From Mytilus californianus (lineage: Eukaryota > Mollusca > Bivalvia > Mytilida > Mytilidae): a stretch of DNA of 64,000 bases. The translations under genes were made by a program, and so were the position numbers. Below the pieces are notes generated by a model. It was given only the letters and a program-made list of their open reading frames with translations, was not told the origin of the DNA and searched no databases. Shown piece after piece: positions 39,231 to 50,800 of the stretch (position 1 is its first letter; each line of letters starts with the position of its first letter). The stretch covers positions 87,837,995-87,901,994 of the forward strand of contig NW_026262690.1 of the NCBI RefSeq assembly GCF_021869535.1, written 5' to 3'.

Positions 39231-40257
39231 TTGGTTGATAATGAAATGGAGCCAGACAAAAAACTAAATACATTTTACCATAAACACAAGTTTTCATCAT
39301 ACTATGTAATCAGCTCTGTTGGGGGATCTGTTTTCACGAGATTAGCACCCATTAAATTCATCAATGTTATATCAAAATCTAAAGTTTGCTCTCTGCAGAG
39401 GTCTGCTTTTAAGAGAGCCATTTTAACATAAAGCATCTTTTTGTCAAACTGTTCAGGAAAAAAATGGATTTTTTTATTACCTAACAAACATAAACATAGT
39501 TTTCAGAAAAATTGTAATGACCAAATACCTACATGTGCAACATCCTAATGTGCTATCTACAATGACAGCATCTTTCATGGTATAGGAGTGTTACATATTT
39601 AGGCTGTATAATCTGTAACAAAAACAAAAATTATAAATTAAGTTTCCGCTTTAAATCCAGACTTTTTGCTGTTGCAATCAATTCAGAAAATAATGTGATG
39701 CATGTTTTATGTTAAATCCCAAAAAGTATAAAAACAATTACTATACATTCTTATTAAAATATTCAGCATTAAAGTATAAATTTGAATGAAAGAAATTTTA
39801 GCCCAATTTGTTATAAAGCTTCAATCTGTTGTTTCAGAAAAAAAACAATTTTTATTACCTAACAAATATAAATATTGTTTTAAGAAAAAATTGTAATGAC
39901 CAAATACCTACATGTGACTATTCCTAATGTGCATCTACAATGGAAGCATCTTTCATGGCATAGGAGTCTTACATATTTAGGCTATCTGCAACGAAAACAA
40001 AAAAAAATATACATTAATGTCAGCTTTTAATCCAGACTATTTGCTGTTGCAATCAATTCAGAACTTAATGTGATGCATGTTTTATGTCAAATCCTTCATT
40101 GGAGACAAGAATTTTTACAATCACCATACAAAACCAAGAGTTCCAAATGGTAAAGTTGAAATCATCACTTCGTGTTCCTTATGTCGTAACTACAATCCCA
40201 TTCCCTTTTCACGAATGTGACCTACTGAATTAGACTATTTACCAGCTTTGTTATAAC

Positions 40258-40506
40258 ATGAGCAACACGACGGGTGCCACATGTGGAGCAGAATCTGCTT
40301 ACCCTTCCGGAGCACCTGAGATCACACCCCGTTTTTGGTGGGGTTCGTGTTGCTGTTGTACCCCTATTTGTGACATGTTTACCTATTGTGTCGGTTTGTT
40401 TTGTTCACACATCACTGTCAATATAATGGAATTTGATGAGACTGTCATACAAGCGAGAAGTTTAGCTAACTTTAAAACCAGGTTTAATCCACCATTTTCT
40501 ACATAA
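40258..40506 (+). other. 82-codon ORF, unit 9 copy
   Basis: Subfamily-2 peptide with no private change. It lies about 2 kb upstream of the 3.9-kb insertion and is not affected by it. Confidence 0.38.
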
Positions 40507-42464
40507 GAAAATGCCTGTACAAAGTCAGGAATATAACAGTTGTTATCCATTCATTTGATGTGTTTGAGCTTTTGATTTTGCCATTTGATTAGGGTTTTCC
40601 GTTTTGAATTCTTATTAAAATATATCTCATTACAGTGAATATTTCAATAAATGAAATGTAGGACCAATTTGTAATAAAATTTCAAGCTGTTGTTCCAGGA
40701 AAAACTGATTTTTATTACCTAACAAATATAAACATAGTTTTTAAGAACAATTGTTATGAATAAATACTTACATGTGACTAATCCTAATATGCTATCTGCA
40801 ATGGAAGCATCTTTCATGGTATAGGAGTCTTACATATTTAGGCTATCTGTAACAAAAACAAATATTTGAAATTAGTTACAGCTTCAAAATAAAAGCTATT
40901 TGCTGTTGCAATCAATTCAGAAATTAATGTGATGCATGTTTTATGTCAAATCCTAAATTGGAGACGTATATCTACAATACCTATACATTCTTATTAAAAT
41001 ATACTTCATTAGGATATAAATAAAAATAAAAGAAATTTTAAACCAATTTGTTATAAAGCTTCAATCTGTTGTTTCAGTGAAAACTGATTTTTAATGCCTA
41101 ACAAATATAAACCTAGTTTAAAGAAAAAAATTGTAATGAATAAATACATACATGTAACTAATCCTAATGTGCTATATACAATGAAACCATCTCATTGTCG
41201 AAGAGTAACATATTTAGGCTGTATCTGTATGAAAAACAAAAATTGTAAATTAGTATCAGCTTTAAAAAGGGAATATTTGCTATTGCAATCAATTCAGAAA
41301 TTAATGTGATGCATGTTTTGTCAAATCCTAAATTTGAGACTTAGTATATTTACAATTACTTAACTTATTACAGTAAATATTTGAATAAAAGAAATATTAG
41401 ACAAATTTGTAATAAATTTTAAATGGTTGTTCAAGGGGAAAACTGATTTTTGTTACCTTCCACATATAAAAAGATATAAAAGTACAATTATAATGACCAA
41501 ATACTTACATGATATGTATCTTCGTGTGCTATATACCATGAAAGCATCTTCATTGTCAAGGAGTAACATATCTAGTCTGTATCTAACAAAAACAAAAATT
41601 CTAAATCAGTATCAGCTTTAAATAGAGAATATTGATTGTTGCAATTAATTCAAAATTAATATGATTCGTTTTTTATGACAAATCCTAATTTGAAGACAAG
41701 TATATAAACAATTTCTATACATTATCATTAAACTTATCTTCATAAGAGTATAAATTTGAATAAAAGAAATTTCAAACCAATTTGTAATCAAATCTAATTT
41801 AAGCTGTTGTTCCAGGGAAAACTGATTTTTGTTACCTGCAAACCATATAAACATAGTTTAAGGAACAATTAAAAATACCAAATACTTACATGCTATGTCT
41901 CCAGATGAGTGATCAATCTACCATGAAACCATCTTCATTGTCTAGGAGTGTAACATATTTAGGCTGTATCTAAAAATATCAAAATCGAGTCTAAAATGTC
42001 ATTTCCAGTCTTAGATTATAGTGAGTACCGATTCAAAAAAATATATGGTTTCTATACACTTTTGTCCGAAATAAGGGAGATAATTTGATACTTCCAGTTA
42101 AGTAAAATATTACCTCTTGTATAATATGATAGGTTACTTGACACGGATTCCAAAAATATATGGTTCTATATACTTTTACATTAAATAAGCACAAAAAATA
42201 GCTACTTCCGGTTCACACAAGGTCACTTAATTCTGGTTGGCTTTTTCAAGGTCATATGGCTTGCAACCTAATGCAAGAAGTTCTTTGGCTCTATCATTTA
42301 TAAAAATAAAGTTAATGCTAAGGTCAAAATCTAGAACGTCAAATTTACCTATGCCCTTGACCTATATTTCAAGTTCATTAAGTAAGGACCTCAAATAAAA
42401 AACCCTAGGTCTCTACTAAATATGGTTAATGAGTAATATCATCATACAACTAGCTTTAAATATG

Positions 42465-42953
42465 CACTGTGTCTAAACTACCCCGTCAAAAAATGTTTGG
42501 ACTCGATAGTATCTAATGTCCGGTACGGTGACGGACAATCAACAGACAGAGAAAAGGTAGAATTTCTGTTTATTTATTTGTTATTTAATGACATTGAAGA
42601 ATAAACATACACATATAACTATTTTCGATTGTGTGATGTAATATTTTCTACAACCGTTCTAGATTAATGGAGAAATAAGTAAAAAGGCACTCGAAAATGG
42701 TGAATTGAGTGAACATTGCTACGAGTTTGTTTAATTTCTCTTTAAATTGTGCACATTGTGCGGAAAGAAAAGTACGGAAAGAAAGATATTAACACAGAGA
42801 TTGCATGGCTAGTCACTATGAGCACCTCAATATTTGCATTTCTGTGCATGGAACGAAATAAATGGGTCATGTTAAAATGGAAGGACCCTGTTTCGTCAAT
42901 GTTGTTTATTACACAAGGACCCTGTTTTGTCTCAGTATAGGACCCGGTTTTGT
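42465..42953 (+). repeat. Left terminal inverted repeat of the unit 9 element
   Basis: Pairs with 45856-46342 at high but not complete identity (for example CCCCGTCAAAAAATG against CCCCGGCGAAAAATG). At its inner end are three copies of a GGACCC(T/G)GTTTTGTC motif at 42883-42897, 42917-42931 and 42940-42953. The short ORFs on both strands here (42742-43014 minus, 42749-42940 plus) are not supported by anything else. Confidence 0.9.
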
Positions 42954-43231
42954 TTTGTTTTGAAACCACAAATTTATGAAAAGCTACGTTAGCACGGATC
43001 TGGACATTGCCCATCGGAAGAAATTAAATATTAGAGTCAAAAAGATGTTATAAAGATGTTATTGCAATACAAATATGTGTTAAAATATATTTCAAACGGG
43101 AACTTTTCGAAATAGGGAGTAGACATTTTTGAATGCTATACGTATACCTTATTGATCTTATCTTCGAACTAAGTTTAAATGGAAATAAATACTTTATATC
43201 ATGTACTTACATTAATTCCTTATGATAGAAA

Positions 43232-43657
43232 AAAGAAGATGTGGTGTGATTGCCAATGAGACAGCTCGTCACAAGAGATCAAATGACACAGAAATTAACA
43301 ACTATTGGTCGCCGTACGGCCTTCAACAATGAACAAAGCTCGTACAACATAGTCAGCAATAAAGGCCCCCAAATGACAAGTGTAAAACAATTCAAACGAG
43401 GAAACTAACGGCCTAATTTATGTACAAAAAAATGAACGAAAAACAAATATGTAACACAGCAACAAACGACAACCACTGAAATACAGGCTCCTGGCTTGGA
43501 ACAGGTAAATATATACAGAATGGGGCGGGGTTAAACATCTTAGCGGGATCCCAACCCTCCCCCTAACCTAGGAAATTGGTGTAACAGTACAACATAAGAA
43601 CGAACTAATAAAATCAGTTGAAAAAGGCTTAAGTCATCAGATGGATACAAATAGAAA
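43232..43657 (+). repeat. Dispersed mussel-type repeat, copy 1
   Basis: Runs from AAGAAGATGTGGTGTGATTG to GATGGATACAAATAGAAA. I recall this sequence as a very frequent interspersed repeat in Mytilus genomes and transcripts; this is recollection, not a search. It is non-coding and full of stops. A second, more diverged copy lies at 44309-44729. Confidence 0.75.
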
Positions 43658-43708
43658 TACATCTCAAAAATGTTTGTTTGTTTTCTATACTACTGTAATG
43701 ATGTAAAA

Positions 43709-43950
43709 ATAAGAAGATGTGGAATGATTGTGTTACCATATCAATTTATCAAAAGGGTAAGGATAGTATGCTTTACTGCACTATACGCTATGTTTACAAA
43801 ATATTTACTCATTCGTTCATCCATTGACGGACAGTGAGAGAAAAAGCTCCGTTTTGAAGGCCGTACTTTGACCTATAATGGTTTACTTTTACAAATTGTG
43901 ACTTGGATGGAGAGTTGTCTCATTGGCACTCATACCACATCTTCTTATAT
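43709..43950 (-). repeat. Short repeat with inverted ATAAGAAGATGTGG ends
   Basis: The left end reads AATAAGAAGATGTGGAATG and the right end CATACCACATCTTCTTATAT, which are inverted copies of one terminus. The right part (TTGTCTCATTGGCACTCATA) is the reverse complement of the start of the neighbouring dispersed repeat, so this is probably a member of the same family in the opposite orientation. Confidence 0.6.
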
Positions 43951-44055
43951 CTATTAGAACGTTTTGGATATCTCAATCAAAAAGGTTGCCTTTCGAACGT
44001 GTATTTTATGTCCGCTTCGAAATACACAAGTTCTAAACTTCCCCATTAGAAACAA

Positions 44056-44214
44056 AATAATTCTATCATGCCATGCTCTACGCTCATTTTAACATAGGTA
44101 GGCATTATATTTGTCAATATTTTATACCTTGCTAACGCTTGGTTTAAAAATTTTAACAAATATAATGCCTTCCTATGTTTAAATGAGCATTGAGCATGGC
44201 ATGAAAGAATTATT
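44056..44214. mobile_element. Palindromic MITE-like hairpin element
   Basis: Left arm 44056 to ~44130 (ATGCCATGCTCTACGCTCAT) and right arm ~44145 to 44214 (AATGAGCATTGAGCATGGCA) are inverted copies with a few mismatches, separated by a short loop around CTTGCTAACGCTTGG. No clear target duplication. It could be a foldback element or a short non-autonomous DNA transposon. Confidence 0.6.
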
Positions 44215-44308
44215 TCTTTTTATAAATAAAAGTTGGTTTGCAACATTATAACGTCCAATATCTTCGTCTTCGTCTTCGTAGAACAACCTAATAGGCAATT
44301 TAGCCCGT

Positions 44309-44729
44309 GAAAAATGACAATGAGACAACTTTCCATCAGAGACCAAATGACGTATAAGTTAACAAATATAGAACACCGTATGGCATCCAACAATGAGAAA
44401 CGTCCATACGGCATAGCAAGCTAAAAAAAAAAAGGCCCCGAAATGAAAACTGTAAAAAAAAACTAATGTGGAAACTAACGACCTAGATTTATGTACAAAA
44501 TAAAAAACGAAAAACAAATACATGTATGATATATAGCAACAAAAGACAACAACCGATTTACAGGCTCCTTCGGTACTGGTACATACAGAATGGCGAGGTT
44601 GAACGTGTAAGCCCCCCCCCCACGCTCCCCCTCCAAAAAAAAAAAAAAAAAAAGTGGTATAACAGCACAACATATGAACAAACTATAAAATTCAGTGAGT
44701 TGAAAAAGGCTTAACTCATTTGATTACAG
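44309..44729 (+). repeat. Dispersed mussel-type repeat, copy 2 (diverged)
   Basis: Parallels copy 1 throughout: ATGACAATGAGACAACTTTC, GGCCCCGAAATGAAAACTGT, AACTAACGACCTAGATTTAT, CAGGCTCCTTCGGTACTGG and TTGAAAAAGGCTTAACTCAT. It has accumulated long C and A runs near 44,610-44,655. The ORFs of 62-104 codons predicted here come from these homopolymers and are not genes. Confidence 0.7.
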
Positions 44730-44820
44730 AGCCCTATAGTAAATATGGGATTGGCGGCTGTCTCTGTTTTTTCGTCTTTTTTTAAATTTTATGATGGTAT
44801 ACGATTTACTTACATTATAT

Positions 44821-45031
44821 CAGTGGCGGATCCAGGGGAGTAGAGGGAGTACGCCGACCCCCCCTTTTTTGGTGGCTAGAAATAATTATTTTATCATGTT
44901 TTTACGATTTATATATGATTTTTTATTTAGCATAAAATCGTTAAAAAAAAGTTCCCCTTGCTACGCTCGGCGGTATAAAATCCGTTTATGAATACGTCCC
45001 TTTCAAAAATCATGGCCTCGGTCCGCCCTTG
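44821..45031. mobile_element. Short hAT-type MITE (211 bp)
   Basis: Starts CAGTGGCGGATCCAGGGG and ends CGGTCCGCCCTTG, an imperfect inverted pair (CARKGGCGGAYC). CAGTGGCGGATCCAG is a familiar end of hAT-type miniature elements in many animals. The flanks CATTATAT and CATATTGA are only partly alike, so the target duplication is decayed or the right end is misplaced. It is nested inside the unit 9 element. Confidence 0.6.
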
Positions 45032-45855
45032 CATATTGACAATTTTAAACTTTACCAAATTGCTTAAATTGTAGAACATTTGTCAATTTACGATAATCAT
45101 TATACAATGAAGAGATAAACCTATATATAATAGTTGTACTATATAGGGCAGTTGTTAACAACTTGATACTAGTGCATTAAAGAATTTGTTAATGTTAAAA
45201 AAAAAAAAAAAAAAGAGAGATGAAACATCGTTTATTTATATAAATTACTAATCAAATAATCATTATTGCAATTTCCGGATGGCCTAAGACTTTAATACTA
45301 ATTTATACTTAGTATTATTATAACAAGGAGGGGTAAACAGATTTTTAACGCACTATTATTGTGATCCTTTGCGCCGCATGGAAATTCCTTTTCTTGGGCG
45401 ATTCTGCATGCACATACATTTGTCTTATTCTCTTGCATTATAATGAACGTTTAGTTTCAGAATATTTATTTTCAAACGATTATACTGTCTTCCCTTTAAG
45501 TAGAGCGGAACACTAAGATAACCATCTTGTTGTCCCAAAAAATCACATATCAAATGTGCGTCCTTAAATTTTCAAGGCCGTACACTAATTAAGTTTGAAC
45601 ACTTAAATTTACATAGATGATATAAAAAAATCTAATTCCGTTTCAAAACCTTCATTTCTTTTTAATTTTTCCTTTTTTTTATACAAAACAAAATTAAAAT
45701 TTGCTTTGTTCTAATATAGCAGGAGTTCAAGTGTTTAGGGATTCAAAAGGGTTATAAGTTATCCTCTGAAAGAAAATGTTTTTCAACGATCCCTCAAACT
45801 GCTGTTGAACGCCATATTTTAATTTTTGTCATGCGATTATGCATTATTTTCTATG
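45032..45855. other. Interior of the unit 9 element, nothing recognised
   Basis: AT-rich sequence with a long A run at ~45,199 and no ORF of useful length. I find no transposase remnant on either strand by eye. Confidence 0.5.
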
Positions 45856-46342
45856 ACAAAACCGGGTCTGCTTTGTGAAATATAAGGACAAAACCAGGTC
45901 GTACACATTGACAAAACCGGGTGCTTCAATTTTGACATGACCCACTTCTTTCATTCCATGCACAGACATGCAAATATTGAGGCGATCATAGTGAAAAGTC
46001 TTGAAATCTCCGTGTTAATATCTTTCTTTCCGTACCTTTCTTTCCGTACAATGTGCTCAATTTAAAGAGAAATTAAACAAATTCGAGGCAGGGTTCACTC
46101 AATTCACCATTTTGATGTGCATTTTTACTTATTTCTCCATAAATCTAGAACGGTGGTAGAAAATATTACATCACACTATCGAAAATAGTTATATGTGTAT
46201 GTATATTCTTCAATATCATTAAAACAACAAATAAATAAACAGAATTTCTACATTTCTCTGTCTGTTTATTGTCCGTCACCATACCGGACATTAGATACTA
46301 TTGAGTCCAAACATTTTTCGCCGGGGTAGTTTAGATACAGTG
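45856..46342 (-). repeat. Right terminal inverted repeat of the unit 9 element
   Basis: Inverted partner of 42465-42953. It also has three copies of the inner motif, here in reverse orientation (GACAAAACCGGGTC-like at ~45855, 45887 and 45910), so the motif number is kept on both sides. Confidence 0.9.
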
Positions 46343-47886
46343 ATATGAGAGGGGAAGAAACTCCCATTTCATGTCAACGTACGCGTTCAACCAAAAATCA
46401 TGTGTTACGACAGTTTGCATATAACAATTTAGTAAAAATATTTTGTCAATATCTTATACGGCCTCTGATAAGAAATAAGTCAAAATAAAAATTTAGAAGA
46501 GGACCTTGACCTAAATTTTCTTTAAGTTGACCAATGACCTCAAACCAAAACACCCTAGGTCTCTATCACTTATGGTTTACAAGTTACAAATACATATCAC
46601 TTATTTCAAATACATAAGGGGGAATAACTCTCATATGGAGTCTTCGCAACGCTTCAGTCAAAATGAAACGTAACATCCAGGATATCACGAGTAATTTGAA
46701 AAAATAAATTAGTCGGTTTCTTCTAAGGTTGCGAAGAATAAGAAATATCAAGAAAAACAGTGTTCGGGGAGATAACTCTTACATAGAAAAGTATTCGGTT
46801 AAGCGGTGTCAGTTTCAAGAGCGTATAAACTGTTTGATATCATATACCAAATATCTAAGCGACATCTTGCAAAACAACCAAACAGTGAAGGAAAAAAATT
46901 AGGCGGAAGAAAAAACAAATTATAATAATCAGAACAAAAGCATTAAGTCTTTTCACGGAAAAGTGGAAAGACTTTACCAGCTTCAAATAGAGACTATTGG
47001 CTGTTGCAATCAATTATAAATAAATGTCACTCATATTTTATGTCAAATCCTAAATTGGACTCGAAGTATATTTACAATTACTACGCATTCATGTTAAAAT
47101 TTACTTCAATAGACTATAAATTTGAACAAAAAAAAAATATGTACACTAATTTGAAATAAAATTTTATTTTAGCTGTTGTTCCAGGGAAAACTGATATGTA
47201 TTACCCAACACATATAAACAGTCTAAAGTACAATTGTAATGACTAAATACTTACATGTTAAACATCCTAATGTGCCATCCACCATGAAACCATCTACATT
47301 GTGTGGGAGTGGAACATATCTGGGCTGTATGTGTTACAAAAAAAAAAAATTTAAATTAGCATCAGCTTTAGAGAATATTTAATGGCTGTTGAAAAAATTA
47401 AAAAATTAATGTGATTCACGTTTTATGTTAAATCTTAAATTACGGACAATTAATTTACAATTACTCTTTCATTCTTATTAAAATATACCACATTTGAAAT
47501 TCAAATAAAAGATATTTTAGACCAATTTGTAATAAAATTTTAAGCTATTGTTTCAGTGAAAACAGATTTTTATTGACTTCCAAATATTAACATAGTTTTA
47601 AGTACAATTGTAATTACCAAATACTTACATGTTGACTCTTCCTATGTGCCATGAATCCATCTTCTTCTGTCTAGGAGTGCAACATATTTAGACTGTATCT
47701 TTAACAAAAACTATCACTTAATATCAGCTTGAGAGTCTATTTGCTGTTGCAATTTTTTCAGAATTTAATCTTTTGCATGTTGGACAAGAATATTTATAAT
47801 TACTATACATTCCATTAAGAATATATTTCATTAGAATGTAAATTTGAAGAAAATATTTTTAGACCAATTTGTAATAAAGTTTCAAA

Positions 47887-50800
47887 TTGGTTGATAATGA
47901 AATGGAGCCAGACAAAAAACTAAATACATTTCACCATAAACACAAGTTTTCATCATACTATGTAATCAGCTCTGTTGGGGGATCTGTTTTCACGAGATTA
48001 GCGCCCATTAAATTCATCAATGTTATATCAAAATCTAAAGTTTGCTCTCTGCAGAGGTCTGCTTTTACGAGACCCATTTTAACATAAAGCATCTTTTTGT
48101 CAAACTGTTCAGGAAAAAAATGGATTTTTATTACCTAACAAACATAAACATAGTTTTAAGAAAAATTGTAATGACCAAATACCTACATGTGCAACATCCT
48201 AATGTGCTATCTACAATGACAGCATCTTTCATGGTATAGGAGTGTTACATATTTAGGCTGTATAATCTGTAACAAAAACAAAAATTATAAATTAAGTTTC
48301 CGCTTTAAATCCAGACTTTTTGCTGTTGCAATCAATTCAGAAAATAATGTGATGCATGTTTTATGTTAAATCCCAAAAAGTATAAAAACAATTACTATAC
48401 ATTCTTATTAAAATATTCAGCATTAAAGTATAAATTTGAATGAAAGAAATTTTAGCCCAATTTGTTATAAAGCTTCAATCTGTTGTTTCAGAAAAAAACC
48501 AATTTTTATTACCTAACAAATATAAATATTGTTTTAAGAAAAAATTGTAATGACCAAATACCTACATGTGACTATTCCTAATGTGCATCTGCAATGGAAG
48601 CATCTTTCATGGCATAGGAGTCTTACATATTTAGGCTATCTGCAACGAAAAAAAAAAAAAATATACATTAATTTCAGCTTTTAATAAAGACTATTTGCTG
48701 ATGCAATCAATTCAGAACTTAATGTGATGCATGTTTTATGTCAAATCCTTCATTGGAGACAAGAATTTTTACAACCACCATACAAAACCAAGAGTTCCAA
48801 ATGGTAAAGTTGAAATCATCACTTCGTGTTCCTTATGTCGTAACTACAATCCCATTCCCTTTTCACGAATGTGACCTACTGAATTAAGACTATTTACGAG
48901 CTTTGTTATAACATGAGCAACACGACGGGTGCCACATGTGAAGCAGAATCTGCTTACCCTTCCGGAGCACCTGAGATCACACTCCGTTTTTGGTGGGGTT
49001 CGTGTTGCTGTTGTACCCCTATTTGTGACATGTTTACCTATTGTGTCGGTTTGTTTTGTTCACACATCACTGTCAATATAATGGAATTTGATGAGACTGT
49101 CATACAAGCGAGAAGTTTAGCTAACTTTAAAACCAGGTTTAATCCACCATTTTCTACATAAGAAAATGCCTGTACAAAGTCAGGAATATAACAGTTGTTA
49201 TCCATTCATTTGATGTGTTTGAGCGTTTGATTTTGCCATTTGATTAGGGCTTTCCGTTTTGAATTCTTATTAAAATATATCTCATTACAGTGAATATTTC
49301 AATAAATGAAATGTAGGACCAATTTGTAATAAAATTTCAAGCTGTTGTTCCAGGAAAAACTGATTTTTATTACCTAACAAATATAAACATAGTTTTTAAG
49401 AACAATTGTTATGAATAAATACTTACATGTGACTAATCCTAATATGCTATCTGCAATGGAAGCATCTTTCATGGTACAGGAGTCTTACATATTTAGGCTA
49501 TCTGTAACAAAAACAAATATTTGAAATTAGTTACAGCTTCAAAATTAAAGCTATTTGCTGTTGCAATCAATTCAGAAATTAATGTGATGCATGTTTTATG
49601 TCAAATCCTAAATTGGAGACGTATATCTACAATACCTATACATTCTTATTAAAATATACTTCATTAGGATATAAATAAAAATAAAAGAAATTTTAAACCA
49701 ATTTGTTATAAAGCTTCAATCTGTTGTTTCAGTGAAAACTGATTTTTAATGCCTAACAAATATAAACCTAGTTTAAAGAAAAAAATTGTAATGAATAAAT
49801 ACATACATGTAACTAATCCTAATGTGCTATATACAATGAAACCATCTCATTGTCGAAGAGTAACATATTTAGGCTGTATCTGTATGAAAAACAAAAATTG
49901 TAAATTAGTATCAGCTTTAAATAGGGAATATTTGCTATTGCAATCAATTCAGAAATTAATGTGATGCATGTTTTGTCAAATCCTAAATTTGAGACTTAGT
50001 ATATTTACAATTACTTAACTTATTACAGTAAATATTTGAATAAAAGAAATATTAGACAAATTTGTAATAAAATTTTAAATGGTTGTTCAAGGGGAAAACT
50101 GATTTTTGTTACCTTCCACATATAAAAAGATATAAAAGTACAATTATAATGACCAAATACTTACATGATATGTATCTTCGTGTGCTATATACCATGAAAG
50201 CATCTTCATTGTCAAGGAATGTAACATATCTAGTCTGTATCTAACAAAAACAAAAATTCTAAATCAGTATCAGCTTTAAATAGAGAATATTGATTGTTGC
50301 AATTAATTCAAAATTAATATGATTCGTTTTTTATGACAAATCCTAATTTGAAGACAAGTATATAAACAATTTCTATACATTATCATTAAACTTATCTTCA
50401 TAAGAGTATAAATTTGAATAAAAGAAATTTAAAACCAATTTGTAATCAAATCTAATTTAAGCTGTTGTTCCAGGGAAAACTGATTTTTGTTACCTGCAAA
50501 CCATATAAACATAGTTTAAGGAACAATTAAAAATACCAAATACTTACATGCTATGTCTCCAGATGAGTGATCAACCTACCATGAAACCATCTTCATTGTC
50601 TAGGAGTGTAACATATTTAGGCTGTATCTAAAAATATCAAATTCGAGTCTAAAATGTCATTTCCAGTCTTAGATTATAGTGAGTACCGATTCAAAAAAAT
50701 ATATGGTTTCTATACACTTTTGTCCGAAATAAGGGAGATAATTTGATACTTCCGGTTTAGAAAAATATTACTTCTTGTATAATATGATAGGTTACTTGAC

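Larger units (their letters stand above)
42465..46342 (+). mobile_element. DNA transposon with ~488-bp terminal inverted repeats (3878 bp)
   Basis: The first bases are CACTGTGTCTAAACTACCCC and the reverse complement of the last are CACTGTATCTAAACTACCCC. The inverted arms are 42465-42953 and 45856-46342. A 5-bp duplication ATATG lies at 42460-42464 and 46343-46347, and the uninterrupted site reads TTTAAATATGAGAGG in other units. No transposase frame is visible; the interior holds several older repeats. The superfamily is not certain: CAC termini with 5-bp duplications fit Transib-like elements, but a CACTG start is also seen in other families such as the CACTA/Chapaev group (usually 2-4 bp duplications). 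Strand is nominal. Confidence 0.9.
39231..47886 (+). repeat. Array unit 9 (interrupted by 3.9-kb element)
   Basis: 8656 bp long. Removing the 3878-bp element (42465-46342) and one copy of the 5-bp duplication leaves ~4773 bp, a normal unit. The array sequence continues at the same base on both sides, so the insertion came after the unit was formed. A three-base extra T run near 39,470 and AAGAGAGCC near 39,412 are private leader and monomer A changes. Confidence 0.94.

Noticed and set aside
39302..39487. 61-codon minus-strand ATG frame in unit 9
   Set aside because: The ATG is in frame only because of extra T bases private to this unit. The underlying open stretch in all leaders is reported as a possible gene fragment instead.
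42742..43014. 90-codon minus-strand and 63-codon plus-strand frames in the left inverted repeat
   Set aside because: They overlap on opposite strands, and the equivalent region of the right arm does not keep them open as matching frames.
44359..44714. Several 62-104 codon frames rich in Phe, Gly, Pro or Lys
   Set aside because: They come from the long A and C runs in a decayed copy of a dispersed repeat.
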